From: Nitrospirae bacterium RIFCSPLOW2_12_42_9
GTDB taxonomy: Bacteria; Nitrospirota; 9FT-COMBO-42-15; HDB-SIOI813
Assembly: GCA_001805205.1 (NCBI GenBank)
Contig: MHER01000137.1
Location: 4,011-13,981 of the forward strand
Direction of reading: 5' to 3'
Length of the DNA: 9,971 bases
This document shows, in pieces, positions 1 through 6,325 of the stretch; position 1 is the first letter of the stretch, and each line of letters starts with the position of its first letter. The notes beneath the pieces are model-generated. The model searched no databases and was not told the DNA's origin. It saw only the letters and a list, made by a program, of their open reading frames with translations. The position numbers and the translations under genes were made by a program.

Positions 1-218
1 TCATTTGCCGGATTATCTGTAAGTTGAACCAGACCTGTACCGTCCTGGTTCATCATAAAGATGTCATCATTCCCATTTCTGTCAGAATAAAAGACGATCT
101 TTTTTACTTTTATTGTGGCTCCGGATGACTCCTTAGAAAAAACCATATCCCCCATAATAGCTGTTACTGCTATGAGAAATATGGCCAACCCTGTTTTAAT
201 AAATGTTGAGACTCTCAT
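1..218 (-). CDS. Secreted PD40/TolB-like beta-propeller protein, N-terminal part (continues past the left edge)
   Basis: I translated this fragment by hand; it starts at the ATG at 218 and runs off the window. The first residues (MRVSTFIKTG, then a hydrophobic run AIFLIAVTAI) look like a signal peptide or N-terminal anchor. Residues of about 40-72 contain KIVFYSDRNGNDDIFMMN followed by a QDGTGLVQLT stretch. This is the classic PD40 (WD40-like, TolB-type) beta-propeller repeat pattern. The start is supported by a very strong ribosome binding site (GGAAAGGAGGAGGAAC) just before the ATG. Only 15 bp separate it from the stop of the Wzc-like gene, so it is very likely the next gene of that operon. 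The role is unknown. PD40 propellers of this sort are usually periplasmic or surface binding modules, and in an EPS locus a surface or polysaccharide-linked role is plausible but inferred. About 72 residues are visible, so total length and later domains cannot be judged. Confidence 0.8.
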   Translation of the reverse strand, partial: MRVSTFIKTGLAIFLIAVTAIMGDMVFSKESSGATIKVKKIVFYSDRNGNDDIFMMNQDGTGLVQLTDNPAN

Positions 219-233
219 GTTCCTCCTCCTTTC

Positions 234-2399
234 CTAAGAATGACCCTTTTTATTGCCAATTGCCCCCAGTAACTTTCCACTCCAGAGGCCCCATTTGCTC
301 TTCCTGTCCTGATAATAATAGTTATAATAATCTCCATAGTAATAAGATCCACTATAGTGTCTATCAACAAATTTATTCAAAATAACCCCCAATGGCTTTA
401 ACCTCGCCCTTTCAAAAATGGTCTTTATCCGCATTATAGCCTGAGGGGTAATCTTTTTACTTTCTACTACTAAGATAGTCCCGTCAACATAACCGGCCAT
501 TATGACTGCGTCGTCAAAAGAAAGGATTGGAGGACTATCAAGGAGAACATAATCATATTCCTGAGACAGGGAAGCAATGAGAGACATCAGCTTTTGAGAT
601 TCAATAACCCTCCCTGGATCCAGAGAGGTAGTACCGGAAGGCAACAAGTCTACCATATCAATACTGGTATGGCAGATGGCATCCTCTATGGTTATGTCCC
701 CTACAAGAACATTGGTTAAACCACTCTGGTTTTTAATACCCATTAGAGTTTCAAGCCTTGGTCGTCTTAGATCAGTATCTATGAGAAGCACCTTCTTATC
801 TTCCCGTGCCAGAGAGATGCCAAGGTTTGCTACTATATTTGTCTTGCCTTCTCCTGCAATGGCACTTGTTATTAAAAGGCTTTTAACAGGCTTATCAATT
901 GAGGCAAAACGGATACTGTTTCTTGTTGTCCTGAATGCCTCATAAGCCGGACTCCTGATTTCCATCCCCGATATCAATTGTGGAAGAGCCTTTCCATAAT
1001 TATATATGGTTCCAAGCAAAGGAGTATTATCATAGGCTTCTATATCACCGGGGCTCTTTATGGTATCGTCCATATATTCGGAAAAAAAGGCAAGTCCAAC
1101 ACCTGACATAAGACCTAAAAAGGCCCCAAGGATTGTATTTAGAAAAATATTAGGTTTAAAAGGAAAGAGTGGAACACCGGCTGGTTCTAAAAGGCGTATA
1201 TTAGAAAGAGTGGTTGCCTCAATGATTCCAATCTTATAATTATAATCAAGTAGTGCGTTATATATCTTCTCACTCGCACCCATGGACTGTTTGAACCTTG
1301 TCATTTCGGTCGATTTGTCAGGAATGGACATGAAGAAACTTGAATATTTCTCTATATTCCCATTCACAAGACTCAGGTGAGCCTTCAGCGCGGCAATTTT
1401 TCTTGAACTCTCTTCTATTTGGGGAGATAGTTCTCTATGGGTAGCCATCTCTTTCTTCAGTTCCTTCTGAGTCCGGTCTATTTGCATCCTTAAACCGATA
1501 ACTTTCGGATGTTCCTCTGTGGCAGTAGCCAATGCGCCTGCAAGCTCTATCTTTAATCCAGCCAATCTATCCATCAATATCTTAATCTGGGGATTATCGA
1601 TCAGTGCCTCAGGCGTAATCCCCAGATCGCCTTTAATGTTCACCTGTCCTTTCAATGCCTTTAACCTTGCATCTTCTTCAGCCAGGTCAATAATGTTGTC
1701 TTCTTTTTGTTTCATTAATTCTGCCATCTTTGCTATAGCTATTGAGATTTCTTCATCCAGATTTACGGTTTTATTCGTTTTCTGAAATTCCTTTAAACCC
1801 TCGAGAGAGGAGAGCCACTCTCCTCTGATCTTTGTAATCTGGTCTTCTATGAAGATACGTGCACTATTAGCCTCTTGTCTTGTAAGTTTTTGTAATTCTG
1901 AGATGAAAACACCTGCGAGGGTATTTGCCATCATCATAGCCTCTTCCGGATCCTTAGATGTGGCATTAATCTGAAACATATTGGTTTCTTTATAAGGAAG
2001 TACTTCAATATGTCTCACCGGAAAGATGGATGAGCGGATCTGGTACAATATTCCCGTACTGATTAAATTCTGAGGCAGCATCAATTCATTCTCCTCATTT
2101 CTTAACTGGAGTTTAACAATCATATTTTCCATATAGGGGAGTAATGTGACCTGGGCAATAACATTCTCCATACTGTCTACAGAAAAATTGGAAAGTGAAG
2201 GAGCAATGTCCTCCATACCAAGACTTGATGCAATAGAGGAAGATGCGTTTGAGCTGGAAACAGATGCCTTTGCAATGGCCATATAAGTTGGCTTAATTAG
2301 ATAACTTCCTATAAAGGCTGTCAGGGTAATTACAATAAATGCCTGTATAATAACCCACTTACGGGCCCAGATAATCTCAAATATCTTTTTTAATTCCAT
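234..2399 (-). CDS. Wzc-type polysaccharide co-polymerase fused to BY-kinase (tyrosine autokinase)
   Basis: A 721-residue inner-membrane protein that in this family controls EPS chain length and export through cycles of tyrosine autophosphorylation. Order of parts: cytoplasmic N-tail; membrane segment at about 17-35; periplasmic Wzz-type region with long helices rich in K/E (about 170-395, probably coiled coil); the proline-rich stretch EPAGVPLFPFKPN (405-417); second membrane segment at about 419-439; then a cytoplasmic kinase domain. The kinase has an ExxRxxR oligomerisation motif (E487, R490, R493), Walker A AGEGKT (515-520), Walker A' LLIDTDLRRPRL (538-549) and Walker B VLLDSPP (618-624). 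The C-terminal tyrosine cluster has nine Tyr between 682 and 696. Length matches E. coli Wzc (about 720). The ATG at 2399 has an upstream AAAGGGGA. It follows the HEAT lipoprotein by 46 bp and precedes the PD40 gene by 15 bp. In many XrtA loci of Proteobacteria the chain-length and kinase parts are separate genes; here they are fused. Function is sure at family level; the polymer is unknown. Confidence 0.95.
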   Translation of the reverse strand: MELKKIFEIIWARKWVIIQAFIVITLTAFIGSYLIKPTYMAIAKASVSSSNASSSIASSLGMEDIAPSLSNFSVDSMENVIAQVTLLPYMENMIVKLQLRNEENELMLPQNLISTGILYQIRSSIFPVRHIEVLPYKETNMFQINATSKDPEEAMMMANTLAGVFISELQKLTRQEANSARIFIEDQITKIRGEWLSSLEGLKEFQKTNKTVNLDEEISIAIAKMAELMKQKEDNIIDLAEEDARLKALKGQVNIKGDLGITPEALIDNPQIKILMDRLAGLKIELAGALATATEEHPKVIGLRMQIDRTQKELKKEMATHRELSPQIEESSRKIAALKAHLSLVNGNIEKYSSFFMSIPDKSTEMTRFKQSMGASEKIYNALLDYNYKIGIIEATTLSNIRLLEPAGVPLFPFKPNIFLNTILGAFLGLMSGVGLAFFSEYMDDTIKSPGDIEAYDNTPLLGTIYNYGKALPQLISGMEIRSPAYEAFRTTRNSIRFASIDKPVKSLLITSAIAGEGKTNIVANLGISLAREDKKVLLIDTDLRRPRLETLMGIKNQSGLTNVLVGDITIEDAICHTSIDMVDLLPSGTTSLDPGRVIESQKLMSLIASLSQEYDYVLLDSPPILSFDDAVIMAGYVDGTILVVESKKITPQAIMRIKTIFERARLKPLGVILNKFVDRHYSGSYYYGDYYNYYYQDRKSKWGLWSGKLLGAIGNKKGHS

Positions 2400-2445
2400 A
2401 TGTTATGATTCCCCTTTAAAAATATCAAAAAAGGTTTTTGTAAGG

Positions 2446-2994
2446 TTACTGATGCTCATTAATCTTTTTCAAAGATCTTTCAGCATTGTACCGGATAAAC
2501 TTATCTTCGTCACTCAGAAGTTCAGTCAACACAGGAATAGCGTCTTCAGCACCAATCGCCCCGATGGCCCATATGGTAATGGTCTTTTCCTCAATGGATA
2601 AGCTGTTTAAAGAATCTTCCCTTTTGAACACACCAGTTAATGCAACTATTGCCCTCGGGTCACCAATTTTCCCCAATGACTCTATTGCCTTCATCCGTAA
2701 ATCACTGTTTTCATCACTTACTATTCTTATTAGTTTCTCCACCGCCTGTCTATCACCAATACGGCCAAGGGCCTCTACAGATATCATACGGATGTCAGTC
2801 GAACCACTATCTAAAAATCCTAACAAGTAGGGAACCGCTCTCGTTTCCTGGTCCAAGCCAAGTTTGATAATGGCATCCTTCTTAACAATCTCATTGGGGC
2901 TTTTCAATCTCTCAAGATAGTAATATGCACTCCCCCCGGTACATCCTGTTACAAAACTAATTATGAGAAAGCTCGAAAACAGGATAACATACAT
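2446..2994 (-). CDS. HEAT-repeat lipoprotein
   Basis: Predicted 182-residue lipoprotein. The chosen ATG gives a hydrophobic signal peptide MYVILFSSFLIISFVTGC, in which VTGC is a lipobox with Cys18 as the lipidated residue. The mature part is made of short HEAT repeats (PBS-lyase/HEAT_2 type). Recurring signatures are DAIIKLG, AVPYLLGFLDS, DIRMISVEALGRIGD, DLRMKAIESLGKIGD, TIWAIGAIG and FIRYNAERSLKKI. They form about four to five helical pairs and suggest a protein-binding scaffold in the periplasm or at a membrane. The reading frame stays open upstream to a TTG at 3306, but that extension starts inside a palindromic repeat and runs through a promoter-like site, so I reject it. The chosen start has no clear Shine-Dalgarno sequence and no basic residue in the n-region. 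An ATG at 3084 (adding 30 residues) is a possible alternative. It lies 46 bp upstream of the Wzc-like gene and is probably co-transcribed with it. A partner in EPS assembly is inference. Confidence 0.78.
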   Translation of the reverse strand: MYVILFSSFLIISFVTGCTGGSAYYYLERLKSPNEIVKKDAIIKLGLDQETRAVPYLLGFLDSGSTDIRMISVEALGRIGDRQAVEKLIRIVSDENSDLRMKAIESLGKIGDPRAIVALTGVFKREDSLNSLSIEEKTITIWAIGAIGAEDAIPVLTELLSDEDKFIRYNAERSLKKINEHQ

Positions 2995-3173
2995 AGAGTT
3001 CGAGAGTATTATACCTGAAATCCTGCTTAAAACTATAGTACTAAAATTCCCGCTTTTTTTAATCACAGGACAAGCTACCGCCATTCTTTTACCAATGAAA
3101 AAATCAATTTGATCCCGCTTATAATAACCTAACATCATACTTACTTTATTCTTAAAGTATTCCATTAATAGTT

Positions 3174-3188
3174 GCAATATTTGTACCC
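3174..3188 (-). promoter_or_regulatory. Candidate sigma-54 (-24/-12) promoter for the HEAT lipoprotein/Wzc operon
   Basis: The minus strand reads GGGTACAAATATTGC, followed by AA. The invariant GG and GC have the required 10-nt spacing, and the -12 block TTGC(A) is perfect. The -24 block deviates at two positions from TGGCAC. The start of transcription would fall near 3162, giving a leader of about 168 nt to the chosen ATG at 2994, or 78 nt to the alternative at 3084. It is a weaker match than the two other -24/-12 sites in the window. The context (PrsR-linked locus, start of a gene cluster) raises its credibility. Confidence 0.42.
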
Positions 3189-3257
3189 AACTTACGGGTA
3201 TAAAGCCTAAACGTTCATAACAGGGATAATTTGTCACACCCGCTACATGAAAAGGAT

Positions 3258-3326
3258 GTAGGGACAGACCTTCAGGTCTGTCCAAAACAGGCATAGAAGT
3301 GGACAAACCTAAAGGTTTGTCCCTAC
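3258..3326. repeat. REP-like double palindrome (two hairpins within an outer inverted repeat)
   Basis: Two palindromes lie side by side. GGACAGACCT-TC-AGGTCTGTCC is at 3262-3283 and GGACAAACCT-AA-AGGTTTGTCC at 3301-3322, each a perfect 10-bp stem with a 2-nt loop. The outer arms GTAGGGAC (3258-3265) and GTCCCTAC (3319-3326) also pair, so the whole 69 bp can fold as one structure. The two palindromes share GGACA-ACCT but differ by paired changes (G/C to A/T) that keep base pairing. It begins 14 bp after the stop of the second PEP-CTERM gene. This is the organisation of REP/BIME-type dispersed extragenic palindromes. It may also act on mRNA 3'-end stability, but no T-run follows to make it a clear terminator. 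Confidence 0.75.
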
Positions 3327-3340
3327 GAGCTCGGGAATTT

Positions 3341-3943
3341 TCACGGTAAAACTACCCTTAAAATCGCTATACCTAAAACGCCAGTAATATATAATATTAG
3401 AGTAGCAGGTTCCGGAATAGGGGTGGCGGATACCTGCAAGGATGCGTTTCCAACATTAAAATCATTAGTGAATGAAATCACATCCGGTGCAGATATAGAA
3501 GCCACAAGTTTGCCGTCCCTGATTTCATCAAACAGGTCATAATCGGAAAGATTAAAATCAAAGGAAACAATGCCGTCCTCTTCATCAAAAGACAATATTT
3601 CTCTAAATAACTTTACCCATCCATCACCTTTAAGTTTGACCTCTATCTTTATTTTCTCATTACTTTTATCGAATGAAAAAAGGTCAAAACTCAATAGGGC
3701 ATCCGTGGGAGTCCATAAATCAGGATTGTATTCCGTTTCATCAGTAGAAGGACATAGGGTACATGAAGAATTGATGCCTGTAAGGTTAAATTTATATATA
3801 ACCTCATCTCCTGAGTTAAGGAAGATGTCCTGGTTAAATTCCTCGTAAAATATCGGAGTTGCATGTGCATTTGTATAAGTACCGAACGAAACAAAGAGTG
3901 AAAGCAGTATAAATAATATAATTTTTTTTAACTTTGCAACCAT
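3341..3943 (-). CDS. PEP-CTERM sorting-domain protein, otherwise uncharacterised
   Basis: A 200-residue exported protein. The signal peptide is MVAKLKKIILFILLSLFVSF followed by a TNAHA-type cleavage region (cut near residue 28). The middle, about 30-170, is beta-rich and acidic with two close cysteines (C61, C64). I do not recognise a named domain. The C-terminus carries a PEP-CTERM sorting signal: PIPEPAT (P177, E178, P179), then a hydrophobic segment LILYITGVLGIAIL. Exosortases of the XrtA type process such tails, and PEP-CTERM proteins are thought to end up at the surface or in the EPS matrix. The tail is unusual: after the hydrophobic segment there is one Arg and then VVLP, where the family normally has a cluster of Arg/Lys. 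The ATG at 3943 is preceded by AAGGAGGAG at a slightly long spacing. It has its own sigma-54 promoter at 3993-4007, so it is expected to be PrsR-controlled. Confidence 0.85.
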   Translation of the reverse strand: MVAKLKKIILFILLSLFVSFGTYTNAHATPIFYEEFNQDIFLNSGDEVIYKFNLTGINSSCTLCPSTDETEYNPDLWTPTDALLSFDLFSFDKSNEKIKIEVKLKGDGWVKLFREILSFDEEDGIVSFDFNLSDYDLFDEIRDGKLVASISAPDVISFTNDFNVGNASLQVSATPIPEPATLILYITGVLGIAILRVVLP

Positions 3944-3950
3944 GTTTATT

Positions 3951-3962
3951 TAACTCCTCCTT
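3951..3962 (-). promoter_or_regulatory. Ribosome binding site of the second PEP-CTERM gene
   Basis: The minus strand reads TAAGGAGGAGTTA upstream of the ATG at 3943, a near-perfect Shine-Dalgarno core. Spacing to the ATG is about 10-12 nt depending on which GGAG is used, a little longer than usual. It fixes the start at 3943. Confidence 0.7.
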
Positions 3963-3992
3963 ACAAGTCACCCATCCACTTATATAATTAAC

Positions 3993-4007
3993 GCAATTAT
4001 TGTGCCA
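3993..4007 (-). promoter_or_regulatory. Sigma-54 (-24/-12) promoter, perfect consensus
   Basis: The minus strand reads TGGCACAATAATTGC, an exact match to the RpoN consensus TGGCAC-N5-TTGC with correct GG/GC spacing. Transcription should start near 3981, giving a 5' leader of about 38 nt before the PEP-CTERM ATG at 3943. Sigma-54 promoters need an AAA+ activator; PrsR, encoded in the same window, is the natural candidate. Confidence 0.9.
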
Positions 4008-4081
4008 CCTCCCCCTACAAAAACTTTATAAAAGAAAAAAATCTGCAATTCTCGGTGAAATATCAAGCATATGCCCATCCA

Positions 4082-4101
4082 GCGGGGTTCGAAAACCCCG
4101 C
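4082..4101. repeat. GC-rich hairpin inside the MITE-like element
   Basis: GCGGGGTT-CGAA-AACCCCGC is a perfect 8-bp stem with a 4-nt loop. It is strikingly GC-rich against the AT-rich surroundings. There is no T-run on either side, so it is not a clear terminator. Confidence 0.75.
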
Positions 4102-4113
4102 CTATCGCGATTG

Positions 4114-4187
4114 GCGGGACATTTTTAGCTTTGCCCAATGGCATTGCTTGCATTGAGCAAAGCTAAAAAAGCACTGCCTTGTCCCGC
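4114..4187. repeat. Long imperfect hairpin inside the MITE-like element
   Basis: GCGGGACA (4114-4121) pairs with TGTCCCGC (4180-4187). TTTTTAGCTTTGC (4122-4134) pairs with GCAAAGCTAAAAA (4157-4169). AATG (4137-4140) pairs with CATT (4151-4154) around a 10-nt loop. An unpaired stretch of 10 nt on the right arm (4170-4179) interrupts the stem. It could fold as a strong cruciform or RNA stem and could slow transcription coming out of the beta-barrel gene. Confidence 0.7.
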
Positions 4188-4221
4188 ATTCACAAGGGAA
4201 ATAGGTTTCACCGAGAATTGC

Positions 4222-4312
4222 TGACCTGTGGGAATTTTATTTCCGCTTTTATAACCCCAAGTATACATAATATAACTTTAATGTTGTGACTACTCTTCAC
4301 TGAGTGTTTTTT
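4222..4312. other. Spacer downstream of the beta-barrel gene, no clear feature
   Basis: An AT-rich stretch between the stop of the beta-barrel gene and the MITE-like element. Only very short dyads such as GGAA-N6-TTCC (4231-4244) are visible. I see no convincing terminator, gene or promoter in it. Confidence 0.5.
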
Positions 4313-5479
4313 TCAGAATAAGGTCCCACTAAAGGCCAGAATTACCTGGTCTCTGCTTATATCTGATGCTGCTGTAGTATCAGACTCCTGTTCGAAGTGA
4401 GAGACAGTGAAAGAACACCTTAACCATTTATTTATTGTATAACTCAGACCGCCTGAGATGTTATAAGATGTTGTATCTACTTCTTCATCTATAGATCTGT
4501 CCAACGATTTATTTACGGCGTAATTTCCACCGATGTTTGAGTTTAAATTCAAAGAATGTACATTTGTCATATTAAAATAAAATAAGTCTGCAATAGTCGG
4601 GGTATCACTGATACCTATCACAGTATTCAGTGATCTTGTGTAACCACCATTGAACGAATGACGTCTTGAAAGCTTCGTTAACATGAGGTTCGACCTTGAG
4701 GTTATCTGTCTGTCACCTACTTCCGGTTCATATTCAACAACACCTGCATTAATATCAAGTATTAAATTTTCTGAAAAGGAATGCCTGAGCCCGGGCGTGA
4801 AAGAATAACTAAAGGCATCATTAATACCCACCCTGATCATGCTTGCGGAAACATCAGAATAAATAGTATCCTTAGGAAATAAATATTTAAAGCCAAATCC
4901 GGCAGTATTTGACACACTATCCTGGAGTTCAGGGGCTTCATTATCAGTCATAAGATTGGAGTAAGATAAAGAGAGGTTAAATCTGTTAGTAAGAGGAATT
5001 AATGAATTCAACTGGGCTGCGTTCATGTAAGTATCAGACCGTTCCCGGCGTATACCATAATTGCTTAATGGATCAATACCATCCCTCTCATAAGAAAAAT
5101 AATAGTCCCTCAGGTCAGGCGTATATGTAAAATCTTCCCTAATAATTAATTCACCACCTTTTAAAAGATTCCCAAACCAACGGTTCAGATTGGCATTTAT
5201 ACCTAAATCATGTGTGATAATATTCTCCTCTGAGTGTTTTGCGTATGTATTATATTCTGCAAGATAACTCCCTCTCAGACCCATGTTTGAACCGTTATAT
5301 AGGAGAGCTATATCAGCCCCTGTCCTGGTTATATAGTCATGGACATCAGTCTCATTTGAAAATATATTACTATTATATGCCTCAGATATGGATAGAGATG
5401 GAACGACATGCCAGTTTGACTGGCCATAACACGCAGAAGAGATAATCAGAAAGGAAAGAATGGCTAAAAAGACATACAA
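4313..5479 (-). CDS. PEP-CTERM-system-associated outer-membrane beta-barrel protein
   Basis: Predicted 388-residue outer-membrane barrel. A short signal peptide (LAILSFLIISSACYGQ) leads into WHVVPSLSISEAYNSNIFS. That opening pattern is typical of the barrel proteins found in exosortase/EPS loci (TIGR03016-like by recollection). The rest alternates polar and hydrophobic residues in beta-strand fashion (for example LRGSYLAEYNTY, LSLSYSNLM, FGFKYLFP, ISGGLSYTI) and ends in ...ILAFSGTLF. The final Phe is the usual recognition signal for outer-membrane assembly. A role in polymer or protein export through the outer membrane is inferred from context. The start is TTG at 5479, 6 bp after the stop of the upstream PEP-CTERM gene and in the same frame. 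No ATG or GTG lies between that stop and the signal peptide. AAAGG (in GGTAAAGGTTAAAAGG) can serve as ribosome binding site, and translational coupling is likely. Confidence 0.82.
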   Translation of the reverse strand: MYVFLAILSFLIISSACYGQSNWHVVPSLSISEAYNSNIFSNETDVHDYITRTGADIALLYNGSNMGLRGSYLAEYNTYAKHSEENIITHDLGINANLNRWFGNLLKGGELIIREDFTYTPDLRDYYFSYERDGIDPLSNYGIRRERSDTYMNAAQLNSLIPLTNRFNLSLSYSNLMTDNEAPELQDSVSNTAGFGFKYLFPKDTIYSDVSASMIRVGINDAFSYSFTPGLRHSFSENLILDINAGVVEYEPEVGDRQITSRSNLMLTKLSRRHSFNGGYTRSLNTVIGISDTPTIADLFYFNMTNVHSLNLNSNIGGNYAVNKSLDRSIDEEVDTTSYNISGGLSYTINKWLRCSFTVSHFEQESDTTAASDISRDQVILAFSGTLF

Positions 5480-5485
5480 TACCTT

Positions 5486-6280
5486 TTAACCTTTACCTTT
5501 TTTCAACCTCCAGAGACTAAGCGCCACAAGACCTGTCCCTAACAAGATTAAAGTTGAGGGTTCAGGAACCTTTTTACTCTCTGCATCATGTGAGAATGGC
5601 GCAAACTGTGTAATGTCACAGTCTTTATCAAGTGTACAATTCTTCAATTTCTTGTTATATAGATCAAAGTGAATCGTATAGCCATCTAATAAATTAGACG
5701 TATCAATCGTAAATGCAGCATAGTACATACCATTTCCTGAATCTGGAATCGGATCACCTGATATTGCCCTGTCTTGTGTATTGTATGGGGAGATCTGGGC
5801 ACCAGTGAACTGGAACCCGAATTCTGCAAAATAGGTATCAAAGATACCATGTGGTTTCAAATCTCCTTTATCCCAACCCTGGAGATCGACTATAGTTTCG
5901 AGTGGAGGAAAACCATAAACCATCTCGTCGGTAACCTCGATTGTGTTATTACCATCACCTGGTAAGGGAGTTGTCCTGACCCCACCATCCCCAAAGTCAA
6001 ATGTAAAGGAACCACCATCCGAGCCAGTAGGTCCAGTTTTAGGAACCACAGCAGCCGAGATATAATACCAGTCCATTACGGTATTTTTCTCCTTTAAATC
6101 CGGTTTCAGGTAAGCATAAAGGGTAAAAGAATCTGCTGGGGCGATTATGGTTTGAGACTCTTCGTCATAGGTTCCACCCTCTATATCAAGCTGAAGGGTC
6201 GGTATAGCAAAGGCAACATTGGATAAGAATCCCAGACTGACTATAACAAGAAATATAAACATACAGAGAGTCTTTTTCAT
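5486..6280 (-). CDS. PEP-CTERM protein, choice-of-anchor-N-like
   Basis: A 264-residue exported protein. The signal peptide MKKTLCMFIFLVIVSLGF...AFA is followed by IPTLQLDIEGGTYDEESQTI. That mature start, with the later FTLYAYLKP and a Gly/Asp-rich SDGGSFTFDFGDGG region, resembles the choice-of-anchor N family as I remember it. The C-terminus is a textbook sorting signal: VPEPSTL (P239, E240, P241), hydrophobic LILLGTGLVALSLW, then the basic tail RLKKGKG. Exosortase is expected to cleave near the PEP motif and release or attach the protein at the cell surface. Two cysteines (C215, C221) could form a disulfide. The ATG at 6280 has AGAAAGGTG five bases upstream. It is the first gene after a sigma-54 promoter (6326-6340) and an array of putative activator sites. 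It shares an operon with the beta-barrel gene. The molecular function of the exported domain is unknown. Confidence 0.9.
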   Translation of the reverse strand: MKKTLCMFIFLVIVSLGFLSNVAFAIPTLQLDIEGGTYDEESQTIIAPADSFTLYAYLKPDLKEKNTVMDWYYISAAVVPKTGPTGSDGGSFTFDFGDGGVRTTPLPGDGNNTIEVTDEMVYGFPPLETIVDLQGWDKGDLKPHGIFDTYFAEFGFQFTGAQISPYNTQDRAISGDPIPDSGNGMYYAAFTIDTSNLLDGYTIHFDLYNKKLKNCTLDKDCDITQFAPFSHDAESKKVPEPSTLILLGTGLVALSLWRLKKGKG

Positions 6281-6285
6281 TTTAG

Positions 6286-6294
6286 CACCTTTCT
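6286..6294 (-). promoter_or_regulatory. Ribosome binding site of the choice-of-anchor-N-like gene
   Basis: AGAAAGGTG on the minus strand ends 5 nt before the ATG at 6280, good Shine-Dalgarno spacing. It supports this start. Confidence 0.7.
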
Positions 6295-6325
6295 CTTACT
6301 ATATTATTGTTAGTCTTAATTTAAT

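Larger units (their letters stand above)
2995..3340. other. Intergenic region with palindromic doublet, candidate sigma-54 promoter and long leader
   Basis: This 346-bp region lies between the second PEP-CTERM gene and the HEAT lipoprotein. It holds a REP-like double hairpin (3258-3326) and a -24/-12-like promoter (3174-3188). The remaining stretch of about 160 bp is open in the lipoprotein frame but shows no recognisable protein family. I see no RNA gene and no convincing rho-independent terminator with a T-run. Confidence 0.6.
4045..4221. mobile_element. MITE-like element: 16-bp perfect terminal inverted repeats with nested hairpins
   Basis: The terminal repeats GCAATTCTCGGTGAAA (4045-4060) and TTTCACCGAGAATTGC (4206-4221) are perfect reverse complements. 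They extend to 18 of 19 if 4042-4060 and 4206-4224 are compared. Inside lie two more palindromes, a short GC-rich hairpin (4082-4101) and a long one (4114-4187). The element has no room for a protein and none is encoded. Size, terminal inverted repeats and internal dyads fit a non-autonomous miniature element or large dispersed palindromic repeat. I see no target-site duplication directly outside the repeats, so transposon origin is not proven. It lies 37 bp upstream of the -24 element of the second PEP-CTERM promoter, in the zone where activator sites of sigma-54 promoters usually sit. Confidence 0.65.

Noticed and set aside
676..945. Plus-strand open frame opposite the Wzc-like kinase domain
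   Set aside because: It overlaps a well-supported minus-strand gene containing Walker motifs and has no domain of its own; other plus-strand frames across the window (for example 1519-1785, 2486-2830, 7592-7918) are shadows in the same way.
3008..3013. TATAAT box just upstream of the HEAT lipoprotein ATG
   Set aside because: No matching -35 element at a proper distance, and it would leave only about 7 nt of leader; such a hexamer is expected by chance in AT-rich DNA.
2995..3306. N-terminal extension of the HEAT lipoprotein to a TTG at 3306
   Set aside because: The TTG lies within a palindromic repeat, the extension crosses a promoter-like site and contains no recognisable domain, and it would bury the lipoprotein signal peptide at residue 105.
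4222..4312. Rho-independent terminator after the beta-barrel gene
   Set aside because: Only 4-bp dyads are present and none is followed by a T-run in the direction of transcription.
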